Assembly (NCBI RefSeq): GCF_036346855.1
Contig: NZ_CP107841.1
Span: 7,754,001-7,818,000, forward strand
Direction of reading: 5' to 3'
DNA: 64,000 bases
Origin: Streptomyces europaeiscabiei
GTDB lineage: Bacteria; Actinomycetota; Actinomycetes; Streptomycetales; Streptomycetaceae
The notes under the pieces are model-generated. The model was given only the letters and a program-made list of their open reading frames with translations, searched no databases and was not told the origin of the DNA. Numbering within the stretch: position 1 is the first letter of the stretch; every line of letters begins with the position of its first letter. Positions 43,050-51,578 of the stretch are shown here, piece by piece. Made by a program: the position numbers and the translations under genes.

Positions 43050-43390
43050 TTGTCTCAGGGGGCGCCGACCTCGCGCTCGCCCACGATTCCGACCCGGCCC
43101 GGCTCCCCGTACCGGCCGGTGCGGAGAAGCCCTCCTCGGCGAAGGCCGGTCGAGATCTGCGTACCGGTCGCCCACCCCCTCGCCGTTCGGGCCGTGCTGA
43201 CCCGCCAGGACCTGACCGGTGAACGCTGGGGTCACCCCTGGCCGGCGGTGACGAGTGCCACATGTGGATCCTGCTGGATCCTGCTGCCCATGCGGACCCT
43301 GCTGGAACTCAACAACCTCGTGCAGATCGCCCCTTCCCGGCCGTGGAGTGCTGCTCGGCGAGGAAGCTCGGCGGCTCGGCCGTGACGCTT
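43050..43390 (+). pseudogene. LysR-type regulator relic (substrate-binding domain fragment)
   Basis: Fragments in two frames fit the C-terminal half of a LysR regulator: SGGADLALAHDSDPARLPVP (from about 43056) and, in another frame, VEICVPVAHPLAVRAVLTRQ continuing DLTGERW (about 43151-43230). No HTH-encoding part remains and frames break repeatedly, so it is a relic. It lies in a 1.7-kb stretch (42949-44670) without intact recognisable genes. Confidence 0.55.
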
Positions 43391-43585
43391 CCCGGCACGA
43401 TCCGCCGGAGGCGCCCGAGCTGCCGGGTATGAGCGAGCCCCGGCTCGAGAGGGATCGGGAGGGCGCCCACCCAGAGGTGGGTTCCCTCGGTGACGTACCC
43501 GCCTGGGTGTCGGGGGCGCCTGCAGGGGCCGAGGGCCCGGGGAGGCCGGAGAGACGGCGCCGCGCCACGGCGGCCTGCAGGGGCC

Positions 43586-44323
43586 GTGACCGAGGATCAG
43601 GAGTCGGGCCTACAGGAGCTGCCGGCCGACGCCCAAGACCGCCTCGAAGGCGGTGACCGGCACGACCCGCCGGGCGTGCGGCGGGCGCTCGGCACGGTGC
43701 GAAGTGACCTGCCCGGCTTCCGGCAGCAGGCGTCCGACCGGATCCGCGCCCGGCTCGATGCCCTGGACCCCACCGTGGAGGAGCGGGCCCAGGCGCTGCG
43801 GCGTGTGGAGACGAACGACCTGGCTACCGCCGCAGACCTCTGCCGGTCCTGCGCGGAGCGTGGCGGCGATGTCGGCCATGGGCGCCGGGTTCTCGCGGTG
43901 GCCTCGGCCGTGACTCGGGGACTGCGGCGCCGGCCTCGGCCGTCGCACCCGTCAGTGCGGTTGCGGCGCTGTGCCCTTGTGCCCGATCGGATCCAGAAGT
44001 GTGCCCATCGTGGCGGGATGGCCGGCCGCCGGGTCGGGTCCGGACCGGGCGGCGGCCGGTCCCGCGGTACCGGCCGCCGGTCCCCGTTCCCGGCTCCGGT
44101 TGCGTCGCGAGGAGCGAAGGTTGCGGGCACCGGACGGGCGCTGAGCGGCCGTTCACGCCTCCGCGGCCTGATCGTTTTCGGTCAGGGTGCCGGTTCCGCG
44201 TCCGCCTGCGGGGCGGTGGACATCGTTGATCCGGCCACGGGGGCCATTGTTTTCCGGCTGCTCCCACCTGCTCCCTGGGCCACGCGGGCCCACCGGACAA
44301 GGCGGTTGTCCGGTATGGCTTGA
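43586..44323 (+). CDS. Possible hypothetical gene or remnant in the decayed region
   Basis: From GTG 43586 about 95 codons (VTEDQESGLQELPADAQDRL to CRSCAERGG) have good third-position G/C bias and read as a charged helical protein, with no recognised family. Downstream, to 44323, the frame turns into Arg/Gly/Ser-rich sequence that looks non-coding. There is no clear ribosome site. It may be the surviving 5' part of a gene. Confidence 0.25.
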   Translation: MTEDQESGLQELPADAQDRLEGGDRHDPPGVRRALGTVRSDLPGFRQQASDRIRARLDALDPTVEERAQALRRVETNDLATAADLCRSCAERGGDVGHGRRVLAVASAVTRGLRRRPRPSHPSVRLRRCALVPDRIQKCAHRGGMAGRRVGSGPGGGRSRGTGRRSPFPAPVASRGAKVAGTGRALSGRSRLRGLIVFGQGAGSASACGAVDIVDPATGAIVFRLLPPAPWATRAHRTRRLSGMA

Positions 44324-44670
44324 TCGGATCACCTGTGCGATAGCGAATCAGCCATTCGCGCGGGCGGGGTGGTCGGATCCCGGGTGTGGAATCCGACCAC
44401 CACAGGTCCCGGGGAGTGTCATGGTTACCGAAGGTAAGGATCAACGGGTTCCCGGAAGCGCTATTCCACCCCGGATTACTCGATGCGAATGCGCACACCT
44501 GATCTCTTGTGCAGTCCGAGAAAAGGAAAGAGGATTCCCTGATTCCGCGTCATCGAAGCCCCTGACCTCAGGGACGGCCGGAAAACACCAGGGAACCGGC
44601 CCGGCCGCTCAGGTATTGTCGTCCAGGCGCTCCGGTGAGGACGGTGGGCGGAGTTCTGGGGGGAACATCC

Positions 44671-47646
44671 GTGGGTGAGCGGGTCGGTTTCAAGATCCTT
44701 GGGCCCCTGTCGGTGACGGCGAACGGCCGTGCGCTCACCGTCGGCGGTGCGCGCCAGCGAACGGTCCTGGCTCTGCTGCTGCTCAACCCCGGCCGGATCG
44801 TGCCGGTCGACACCCTCGTCGACGCTGTCTGGAACAGTGGCCCTCCCGCCACCGCCCGTACCCAGATCGCGATCGTGATCGCCGCCCTGCGCAAGACCTT
44901 CAAGGCCGAGGGCGTCACCGAGGACATCATCGTCACCGCCCACCCCGGTTACGTCCTCAGATCCGAGGGTCACGCGGTCGACTCGGTGGACTTCGCCCGG
45001 CTGGTCAAGGACGCCGAGACGGCAGTGGAACAGGGCCGACACGCCGACGCGGCCGACAGCTACGCGCAGGCCCTCGCCCTGTGGACGGGCCCCGCCTTCG
45101 CCGGCATCGCCAGCCCGGTGGTGGAGGACGAGGCCGCCCGGCTCGAAGGACACCGTCTCAACGCCTACGACGACGCCACCGCCGTCCTGCTGGAACTCGG
45201 CAGCCACCAGGACCTCGTACCGGAGCTGACGTCCGTCGTGCGGGAGCATCCGCTGCGCGAGCGCACCCGGCACCATCTGATGCTCGCGCAGTACCGGTCC
45301 GGGCGGCGGGCCGAGGCGATGGGCACCTTCCGGGAGGCGCGCGCCCAGTTCATCGAGGAACTCGGCATGGAGCCGGGTCCCGACCTGCAGGAACTGCACG
45401 ACGCGATCCTGCGCGACGACCCCTCCCTCGCCCCCGCGCCGCCGGTTTCCACCACCGAGGCGCTGCGCTCCGACTCCGTCATCGTCCCCTCCGAACTCCC
45501 GCCGGACGTGCCCGGCTTCACCGGCCGCGGGGCCGAACTGGCGTTACTGGACCTGCTGGTGGCCGACCGGGACCGGCAACAGGGGCCCGCCTTCGGGCTG
45601 ATCACCGGTATCGCGGGCGTCGGCAAGACCGGCCTCGCGGTCCGCTGGGCCCACCGGGCCGCCGCCCACTTCCCGGACGGACGGCTCTTCGCCGACCTGC
45701 GTGGCTACGACGAGGAGCACGAGCCGACCGTCGCCGCCGACGTCATCAGCCGCTTCCTGCGCTCGCTGGGCGTACCCAGTGACCAGATACCGCCGGAGAC
45801 GGAGGCGCTCGTCGCGCTGTACCGCAGCGTGCTCGCCGAGCGGCAGGTGCTCGTCGTCCTGGACAACGTCCGCTCCTATGCGCAGCTGCGCACCCTGCTG
45901 CCCGGCAGCGGGCGCTGCGCCGTGCTGGTCACCAGCCGGGACCAGCTGGAGGAACTGGTCACCTGGCCGCAGGAGGCCCGGGTGCACCTCGGCGTGCTGC
46001 CCGAGCCGGAGGCCGTGGAACTGCTCGGCCGGATCGTCGGCACCGAACGCATCGCCTCCGCCCGCGCCGACACCGTACGGCTGGCCGAGCTGTGCGACCG
46101 GCTGCCGCTGGCACTTCGCATCGCCGCCGCCCGGCTCGCCTCCAAACCGCACTGGACCGTACGGCACCTGGTGACCCGGCTCAACGACGAGGCCCGTCGG
46201 CTGGACGAGCTGAGCCAGGGCGCTTCCCGGGTACGGGCCAGCTTCGCGCTGTCGTACCGCTATCTGCCCGAGGACGCGGCGCTGCTCTACCGGCGGCTCG
46301 GCCTGCTCGACGTGCCGGACTTCGCCGCCTGGGTCGGCGGCGCGCTGCTCGACATCGACGTGCTGGACGCCGAGCGGATCATGGAGGATCTCGTCGACGC
46401 CCAGTTCCTGGAGGTCGTCGGCGTCGACGCGACCGGCCGACTGCGCTACCGGCTGCAGAACCTGATGCGCCTCTACGCCCGCGAGCGGGCCTACGCCGAG
46501 GAGCCGTCGGACGCCCAGCGGGCCGCCCGCGAGCGCGCTTTCCGCACCTGGCTGACGATCGCGGAGGAGGCCCACCGGCGGGAGTTCGGCGGCCACTTCA
46601 GCGTCGTGCACAGCGAGGTGGCGCGTCGGCGGGTCGACCCCATCCACCTCGACGAACTCCTCGACTCGCCGCTGGAATGGCTGGAGGCGGAACGCCTGTC
46701 GCTGGTCGCCGCGGTCGAGCAGACGGCCGCCCTGGGCATGGCCGACCTCGCCTGGGACCTCACGGTCTCGGCGGCGGTGCTCTTCGAGACGCGGCACTAC
46801 CTGGACGACTGGCGGATCTGCTCCGAGGCGGCGCTGGCCGCGGCCCGCAGGACGGGCAACCTGCGCGGGCAGGCCGCCATGCTCCACCAGCTCGGCGGCG
46901 TCGCCCAGTCCTACCGCCGACTGGAGGAGGCGCACGCCCGCTACAGCGAGGCGCTGGAGCTGTTCGAGCAGGCCGACGAGGAGCACGGGCAGGCGCTGAA
47001 CCTGCGCAACCTGTCGATCCTGGACCGGTTCCGCGGCAACCTGGACGTCGCCATGGAGCGGCTGCGGACGGCCCGGGACATCCTGCGCCGGGTCGGCGAC
47101 ACTTCCTCCGAGGCGCACACGCTCGACAACATGGCGCAGATCGAACTGGACCGCGGCTCCACCGAGCTGGCGATGAAGCTGAGTCTCGAAGCGGTGCAGC
47201 TCATGGAGTCGATCGGCGGCGGCAGCCGGCGCGGCGCCGCCCAGACCCTGCACCGGCTGGGCCGGGTGCATCTGGCCCGGTCGGACTTCGACCAGGCGGA
47301 AAAAGCGTTCCAGCAGGTGGTCGCGCTGGTCACCGACAAGTCCGACCGGGTGGGGCTCGCCTACGCCCTGTTGGGACTCGGGGAGAGCCGCCTGGGCGCG
47401 GACGAGGTGGACGCCGCCGCGACCACGCTGACCGAGGCGCTGGAGATCGTCGAACGCATCGACGCCCCCCTCGTCGACGGCCGGATCAACCTCGCCCTCG
47501 GCGACACGCTGCGCCGCCTGGGCCGCCACGACGCGGCGCGTGAACGGCTGACCACCGCCCACGACGTCTTCGTCCGCGCCGACGCCCCGCAGTGGCGCGC
47601 GGAGGCGGAACGCGCGCTGGCCCGGCTGGAGAACGAGGAAGGCTGA
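44671..47646 (+). CDS. AfsR-like large SARP transcriptional regulator (wHTH-BTAD-NB-ARC-TPR), TTA-containing
   Basis: A 991-residue pathway regulator. An OmpR-type winged helix (about 1-100; FKILGPLSVTANGRAL) and BTAD domain (about 105-255) precede an NB-ARC ATPase (about 285-560) with P-loop GIAGVGKTG (Lys319) and LVVLDNVRS. A TPR array covers about 700-985. GTG 44671 is chosen for GGGGGG about 9 bases upstream; GTG 44635 is in frame but lacks a ribosome site. Codon 292 (45544-45546) is TTA, so full expression should need the bldA tRNA. As the first intact gene of the cluster it is the likely activator, acting at heptamer repeats such as 47700-47717. Confidence 0.92.
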   Translation: MGERVGFKILGPLSVTANGRALTVGGARQRTVLALLLLNPGRIVPVDTLVDAVWNSGPPATARTQIAIVIAALRKTFKAEGVTEDIIVTAHPGYVLRSEGHAVDSVDFARLVKDAETAVEQGRHADAADSYAQALALWTGPAFAGIASPVVEDEAARLEGHRLNAYDDATAVLLELGSHQDLVPELTSVVREHPLRERTRHHLMLAQYRSGRRAEAMGTFREARAQFIEELGMEPGPDLQELHDAILRDDPSLAPAPPVSTTEALRSDSVIVPSELPPDVPGFTGRGAELALLDLLVADRDRQQGPAFGLITGIAGVGKTGLAVRWAHRAAAHFPDGRLFADLRGYDEEHEPTVAADVISRFLRSLGVPSDQIPPETEALVALYRSVLAERQVLVVLDNVRSYAQLRTLLPGSGRCAVLVTSRDQLEELVTWPQEARVHLGVLPEPEAVELLGRIVGTERIASARADTVRLAELCDRLPLALRIAAARLASKPHWTVRHLVTRLNDEARRLDELSQGASRVRASFALSYRYLPEDAALLYRRLGLLDVPDFAAWVGGALLDIDVLDAERIMEDLVDAQFLEVVGVDATGRLRYRLQNLMRLYARERAYAEEPSDAQRAARERAFRTWLTIAEEAHRREFGGHFSVVHSEVARRRVDPIHLDELLDSPLEWLEAERLSLVAAVEQTAALGMADLAWDLTVSAAVLFETRHYLDDWRICSEAALAAARRTGNLRGQAAMLHQLGGVAQSYRRLEEAHARYSEALELFEQADEEHGQALNLRNLSILDRFRGNLDVAMERLRTARDILRRVGDTSSEAHTLDNMAQIELDRGSTELAMKLSLEAVQLMESIGGGSRRGAAQTLHRLGRVHLARSDFDQAEKAFQQVVALVTDKSDRVGLAYALLGLGESRLGADEVDAAATTLTEALEIVERIDAPLVDGRINLALGDTLRRLGRHDAARERLTTAHDVFVRADAPQWRAEAERALARLENEEG

Positions 47647-47699
47647 CGCCGGGCGGCTGCGGGGCGGGGCCCGGGTCCCCGTGACTGCCGTTGTAGACG

Positions 47700-47734
47700 A
47701 CCGATACCCCACCGATAAGCGGGCTGCCTACGTT
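47700..47734 (+). promoter_or_regulatory. Candidate SARP-binding direct repeats and -10 element before sbnB
   Basis: ACCGATA occurs at 47700-47706 and again at 47711-47717, an exact 11-bp period, as in known SARP operators (heptamers one helical turn apart). TACGTT at 47729-47734 fits TANNNT and starts 11 bp after the second repeat; classic SARP sites end about 8 bp from the -10. It lies 56 bp upstream of the sbnB start and directly after the SARP gene. Confidence 0.55.
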
Positions 47735-47772
47735 CGGCCGGTACCACTGTCAGCCGAAATGTGGAGTACACG

Positions 47773-48810
47773 ATGCCGCCTGTCGCCAAGGCGCCCACCT
47801 TCGCCGTGATCTCCGGGGCCCAGGTCCACCGGGTCCTGGCGGGCCGCCACCAGGAGGTGGTGCGTCTGATCGAAACGGCGTACCGCGTCCACGGTGCCGG
47901 TGACACCGTCAATCCGCCGTCCTACTTCCTTCGCTTCCCCGACCGGCCGGCCTCCCGCATCATCGCGCTCCCCGCGTCGATCGGCGGCGGCATCGGCGTG
48001 GACGGCCTGAAATGGATCTCCAGCTTCCCCGACAACGTGGCGGCGGGCCTCCCGCGCGCCTCCGCCGTGCTCATCCTCAACGACCCGGACACCGGCTATC
48101 CGCTGGCCTGCCTGGAGAGTTCGATCATCAGCGCGGCTCGTACGGCCGCCTCCGCGGCGCTGGCCGCCGAGGCCCTCGGCCGGGCGCGCGGGGACCGGCC
48201 GCGCCGCGTGGGCTTCTTCGGCACCGGTCTCATCGCCCGGTACATCCACCAGTATCTGGCGGGTACCGGCTGGGAGTTCGACGAGATCGGCGTGCACGAC
48301 CTGTCGGCGGAGCACGCCGCCGGGTTCGCCGGACACCTCGACCGCTCCGGGTCCGGGGGCCGGGTCACCGTGCACGGCTCGGCCGAGGACCTCGTCCGCG
48401 GCAGCGACCTCGTCGTCTTCGCCACCGTCGCCGGCACCCCGCACGTCACCGACCCCGGCTGGTTCGGCCACCACCCGCTGGTGCTGCACGTGTCGCTGCG
48501 CGACCTGGCGCCGGAGGTGATCCTCACCGGCGCCAACTTCGTCGACGACGTCGAGCACTGCCTGAAGGCCGACACATCCCCGCACCTGGCCGAACGGCTC
48601 AGCGGCGGAAGGGAGTTCATCGACGGCACCCTCTACGACGTGCTGACCGGCGTGGCCGCTGTGCCCGCCGACCGGCCCGTGTTCTTCTCGCCGTTCGGAC
48701 TCGGCGTCCTCGACCTCGCCGTCGGCAAGCACGTCTACGACCGGCTGCTCGAATCCGGTGAACTCGCCGTCGAGCAGGACTTCTTCCACGAGCTGCGCCG
48801 CTACGGCTGA
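47773..48810 (+). CDS. sbnB: SbnB-like N-(2-amino-2-carboxyethyl)-L-glutamate dehydrogenase (diaminopropionate synthesis)
   Basis: A 345-residue enzyme of the ornithine-cyclodeaminase/mu-crystallin fold. In the Staphylococcus pathway SbnB oxidatively splits the SbnA product to L-2,3-diaminopropionate and 2-oxoglutarate with NAD. The substrate-side motif VDGLKWISSFPDN (Lys80) and Rossmann motif GFFGTGLIARY (from 147) are visible. ATG 47773 has GGAG 6 bases upstream; GTG 47761 in frame is less likely. An SbnA homologue is encoded at 56746, making the SbnB rather than cyclodeaminase role the best reading. First gene downstream of the SARP regulator. Confidence 0.85.
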   Translation: MPPVAKAPTFAVISGAQVHRVLAGRHQEVVRLIETAYRVHGAGDTVNPPSYFLRFPDRPASRIIALPASIGGGIGVDGLKWISSFPDNVAAGLPRASAVLILNDPDTGYPLACLESSIISAARTAASAALAAEALGRARGDRPRRVGFFGTGLIARYIHQYLAGTGWEFDEIGVHDLSAEHAAGFAGHLDRSGSGGRVTVHGSAEDLVRGSDLVVFATVAGTPHVTDPGWFGHHPLVLHVSLRDLAPEVILTGANFVDDVEHCLKADTSPHLAERLSGGREFIDGTLYDVLTGVAAVPADRPVFFSPFGLGVLDLAVGKHVYDRLLESGELAVEQDFFHELRRYG

Positions 48811-48845
48811 CCATCGCCCGCCACCTTTCGAGGATGGGTTCACCT

Positions 48846-50369
48846 GTGACCACACTGCTCGACTCACCGCCCCGAGCGGCCGGCGCACCACGCCGGTCCC
48901 TCACCGTCCGCGTCGACGAGACCTTCCTGCCCCCGCACGACCCGCTGGACCTGTACGCGGCCCTGCGCGCCCGCGCCGCTGACGAGGTGTTCCTGCTGGA
49001 GAGCCTCGCCGCCCCCGAGGGGGACGGCAACGGCGCCGTCGTCGGCCACGGCCGGCTCGCCGAACTCCAGGTGCATTCCGACCGCGTCACCGTCGACGGA
49101 GCCCCCGCCGTCACCGAGGCGCTGCGCGCCGCCGCCGTCGACCTGGGGCTGGCCGAACTGCCGGACGGGGCCCGCGCCCTGGCCGACGCCGACCAGGTGT
49201 GGGAGCTGCTGCGGGCCGCCCAGCGGGCGTTCACCGTGGAGAGCTCGGTGCCCGCGGACGGATACGCCTTCGGCTTCCTGGCCACAGTCGGCTACGGCGC
49301 CGCCTGGCACATGGAACGGCTGCCCGAGCGCACAGCCGACGGCGGCCCCGACCTCGTCCTGACCCTCTTCCGCGAGGTCGTGTGCTACGACCTCGACGCG
49401 GGCACCGCCCGGCTGCTCACCGCCCGTTGCCCGGACTTCCCACCCGCCGCTCTCCCCGGCCTCGTCGCCGCGGTCGCCGCCGGGCTGCGCCCGCCCGCGC
49501 CGGAGCCCGCCCCGCTGCCCGCGGTGCCCGTCCCGCGCACGGTCCGCGACAGCACCGATGAGCGGACCTTCCTCGCCCAGGTGGAACGCTGCATGGCACA
49601 CATCGGCGTCGGGGACATCTACCAGATCCAGATCGGCCATCGCATCGACGTGGACACCGAGCTGACGCCGCTGGACGTCTACCGGAGGCTGCGGCACCGC
49701 AACCCGTCGCCGTACATGTACCTCGTCCCGCGCGACGGCTCCACGCTCATCGGCGCCAGCCCTGAGGTGCTGTTCCGCACCGAGGGCGACCGGATCGTCA
49801 TGCGGCCCATCGCCGGCACCACCCCGCGCAGCGGCGACCCGGCGGTCGACGGGCCGCGCATCGAGGCACTGAAGGCCAGCGAGAAGGAACGCGCCGAGCA
49901 CGTCATGCTGGTCGACCTGTGCCGCAACGACATCGGCCGGGTCAGTGTGCCGGGCACACTGGACGTGCAGCGGCTGATGACCGTGGAGACGTACTCGCAC
50001 GTCTTCCATCTGGTCTCCACCGTCGAGGGTGCCCTCGCGCCCGGCGAGGACACCTGGTCGGCGCTGCGCGCCACCTTCCCGGCCGGCACGGTCACCGGCG
50101 CCCCGAAGATCCGCGCCATGGAGATCATCGAGGAGTTGGAGAGCGAGCCCCGGCGGATGTACGCGGGCGCGGTCGGCCTGGTCGACGTGCGCGGCTGGTC
50201 CCGGCTCGCCCTGTGCATCCGCACCATCACCCACGACGGGACGGCGTACTCCACCCAGAGCTGCGCCGGCATCGTCGCCGACTCCGAGCCGCTCGCCGAG
50301 TGGCACGAGACGCTGCACAAGATGGGCGCCGCCTATTGGGCGCTCACCGGTGAGGAGCTGCTGCCGTGA
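48846..50369 (+). CDS. trpE: Anthranilate synthase component I
   Basis: A 507-residue chorismate-utilising enzyme that forms anthranilate with ammonia from component II. The C-terminal catalytic domain (about 230-505) shows SPYMYLVPRDG, ASPEVLFR, PIAGTTPRSG and ATFPAGTVTGAPKIRAM. The Ala in PIAGT points to anthranilate synthase rather than aminodeoxychorismate synthase (usually PIKGT). GTG 48846 is preferred; an in-frame ATG at 48834 lies inside the GAGGATGGG ribosome-site region. It overlaps component II by 4 bases. As a cluster-borne copy with trpG and trpD it probably boosts tryptophan supply. Confidence 0.9.
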   Translation: MTTLLDSPPRAAGAPRRSLTVRVDETFLPPHDPLDLYAALRARAADEVFLLESLAAPEGDGNGAVVGHGRLAELQVHSDRVTVDGAPAVTEALRAAAVDLGLAELPDGARALADADQVWELLRAAQRAFTVESSVPADGYAFGFLATVGYGAAWHMERLPERTADGGPDLVLTLFREVVCYDLDAGTARLLTARCPDFPPAALPGLVAAVAAGLRPPAPEPAPLPAVPVPRTVRDSTDERTFLAQVERCMAHIGVGDIYQIQIGHRIDVDTELTPLDVYRRLRHRNPSPYMYLVPRDGSTLIGASPEVLFRTEGDRIVMRPIAGTTPRSGDPAVDGPRIEALKASEKERAEHVMLVDLCRNDIGRVSVPGTLDVQRLMTVETYSHVFHLVSTVEGALAPGEDTWSALRATFPAGTVTGAPKIRAMEIIEELESEPRRMYAGAVGLVDVRGWSRLALCIRTITHDGTAYSTQSCAGIVADSEPLAEWHETLHKMGAAYWALTGEELLP

Positions 50370-50956
50370 AGGTCCTGCTCGTCGACGCCTACGACAGCTT
50401 CACCCACATCATCGACCAGTACCTGCGCACCCTGGGCGCCGAGACCGACGTGGTGCGGTCGGGCACCCGCACCCCGGCGCAGCTCGCGGCACGGGGGGCG
50501 GAGGCGGTGGTGCTGGGGCCCGGGCCGGGCCATCCGGCCGACTCGGGGCACGTGGAGCTGGTGCACACCTTCGCCGGGCGGGTGCCGCTGCTCGGCATCT
50601 GCCTCGGCCACCAGGCGATCGGCCTCGCCTACGGGGCACGGATCGCCGTCGCCGCCCGGCTCAAGCACGGCAAGACCAGCCCCGTCGCGCACGACGGCGC
50701 CGGGGTTTTCACCGGCCTGGGCGACGAGGTGACCGCCACCCGGTACCACTCGCTCGTCGTCGAGGAGCCGTTGCCGCGGGAGCTGACCGTGACGGCACGG
50801 GCTGTCGACGACGGCTATGTCATGGGTCTGCGGCACCGCGCGTTGGCGGTGGAAGGGGTGCAGTTCCATCCCGAGTCCATCACCACGGTGGGTGGAATGC
50901 AGCTGCTGGAGAATTTCCTGCGGATGCCGGCACGGGCCGTCGTACCGGCTGTCTGA
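50366..50956 (+). CDS. trpG: Anthranilate synthase component II (glutamine amidotransferase)
   Basis: A 196-residue class I glutamine amidotransferase. The nucleophile is Cys79 (GICLGHQ), the catalytic His/Glu are in GVQFHPESI, and the oxyanion strand is LGPGPGHPAD. The start overlaps the trpE stop (ATGA). It delivers ammonia to component I. Its 3' end is followed by a 258-bp AT-richer gap and then the repeat-protein gene, which separates it from trpD. Confidence 0.92.
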   Translation: MKVLLVDAYDSFTHIIDQYLRTLGAETDVVRSGTRTPAQLAARGAEAVVLGPGPGHPADSGHVELVHTFAGRVPLLGICLGHQAIGLAYGARIAVAARLKHGKTSPVAHDGAGVFTGLGDEVTATRYHSLVVEEPLPRELTVTARAVDDGYVMGLRHRALAVEGVQFHPESITTVGGMQLLENFLRMPARAVVPAV

Positions 50957-51214
50957 GGAATTGAATTCTTTTCGCGTATGGCCCGTGCGAGCTGCGGGGA
51001 GGGCCTCCGCAGCCCCCGCGCTACCCCTGGAATCCATGGGTCCGCATTCTCCTTTAACCCATTGTGACCTGCGAGTATATCGCCGTTATTGCTCCAGCAG
51101 AGATCGGTGAAGCGCCTCCGATAATCAACTAAAGCCGTAGCTCCGTAATTTTCTCGGTGTCGGGACGGAACGGGACGGACCGAAACCACGAGAACAATTA
51201 ACGGGGAGACGGAA
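50957..51214 (+). other. AT-richer leader region before the repeat-protein gene
   Basis: A 258-bp stretch with visibly lower G+C than its surroundings (for example GAATTGAATTCTTTTCGCG and GTATATCGCCGTTATTGC). It holds a TTGTGA (51062-51067) with a weak GTTATT 17 bp on as a possible promoter, and a perfect-but-one 10-bp direct repeat, CGGGACGGAA CGGGACGGAC, at 51161-51180. GGGGAGA at 51203-51209 is the ribosome site of the next gene. Confidence 0.4.
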
Positions 51215-51529
51215 ATGCAGCTCACGCAGATCAAGAAGTCCGGGATCCAGGCCCTCGCCGTAGCCGCGTTCGCGGCCGGCGCCTTGTTCACCAGCGCGGC
51301 GGTCGGCGGCGAGGGTGTGGACCCGTGGAGCAACGTGGTGGCGGGCGATGACGGTGTGGACCCGTGGAGCAACGTGGTGGCGGGCGATGACGGTGTGGAC
51401 CCGTGGAGCAACGTGGTGGCGGGCGATGACGGTGTGGACCCGTGGAGCAACGTGGTGGCGGGCGACGAGGGTGTGGACCCGTGGAGCAACGTGGTGGCCG
51501 GCGACGACGGTGTGGATCCCTGGAGCTGA
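51215..51529 (+). CDS. Unrecognised 104-residue tandem-repeat protein or multicore precursor peptide
   Basis: Residues 1-33 (MQLTQIKKSGIQALAVAAFA, then AGALFTSAAVGGE) look like a Sec signal peptide: two lysines, a 20-residue hydrophobic core and small residues near 28-31. Residues 35-99 are five copies of VDPWSNVVAGDDG (copy 4 has GDEG), and 100-104 are a sixth, truncated VDPWS ending the protein. Each copy holds one Trp and one Pro; there is no Cys. A GGGGAGA site precedes the ATG. It sits between trpG and trpD in the halogenase/PKS cluster. I know no family. Possibilities: secreted repetitive peptide cut into 13-mers, multicore RiPP precursor, or regulatory Trp-rich leader. No RiPP maturase is visible nearby. 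Confidence 0.85.
   Translation: MQLTQIKKSGIQALAVAAFAAGALFTSAAVGGEGVDPWSNVVAGDDGVDPWSNVVAGDDGVDPWSNVVAGDDGVDPWSNVVAGDEGVDPWSNVVAGDDGVDPWS
51317..51526 (+). repeat. 39-bp tandem coding repeat, 5.4 copies
   Basis: Unit of 39 bp, starting GTGGACCCGTGGAGCAACG, at 51317, 51356, 51395, 51434 and 51473, with a 15-bp partial copy at 51512. Copies 1-3 are identical; copies 4 and 5 differ at a few bases near their ends. Near identity at silent positions implies recent expansion by slippage or recombination. Confidence 0.97.
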
Positions 51530-51578
51530 CGCCCGCTGGGCACTGGTCCCCGGACCGGATGACTGAAGGAGAACCGGA

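Noticed and set aside
47773..48810. Ornithine cyclodeaminase (proline synthesis)
   Set aside because: Same fold, but an SbnA homologue in the same cluster makes the diaminopropionate role more likely.
48846..50369. Aminodeoxychorismate or salicylate synthase
   Set aside because: The PIAGT motif and the adjoining trpG and trpD support anthranilate synthase.
51317..51526. CRISPR-like array
   Set aside because: The 39-bp units are contiguous with no spacers and remain in a coding frame; they are tandem coding repeats.
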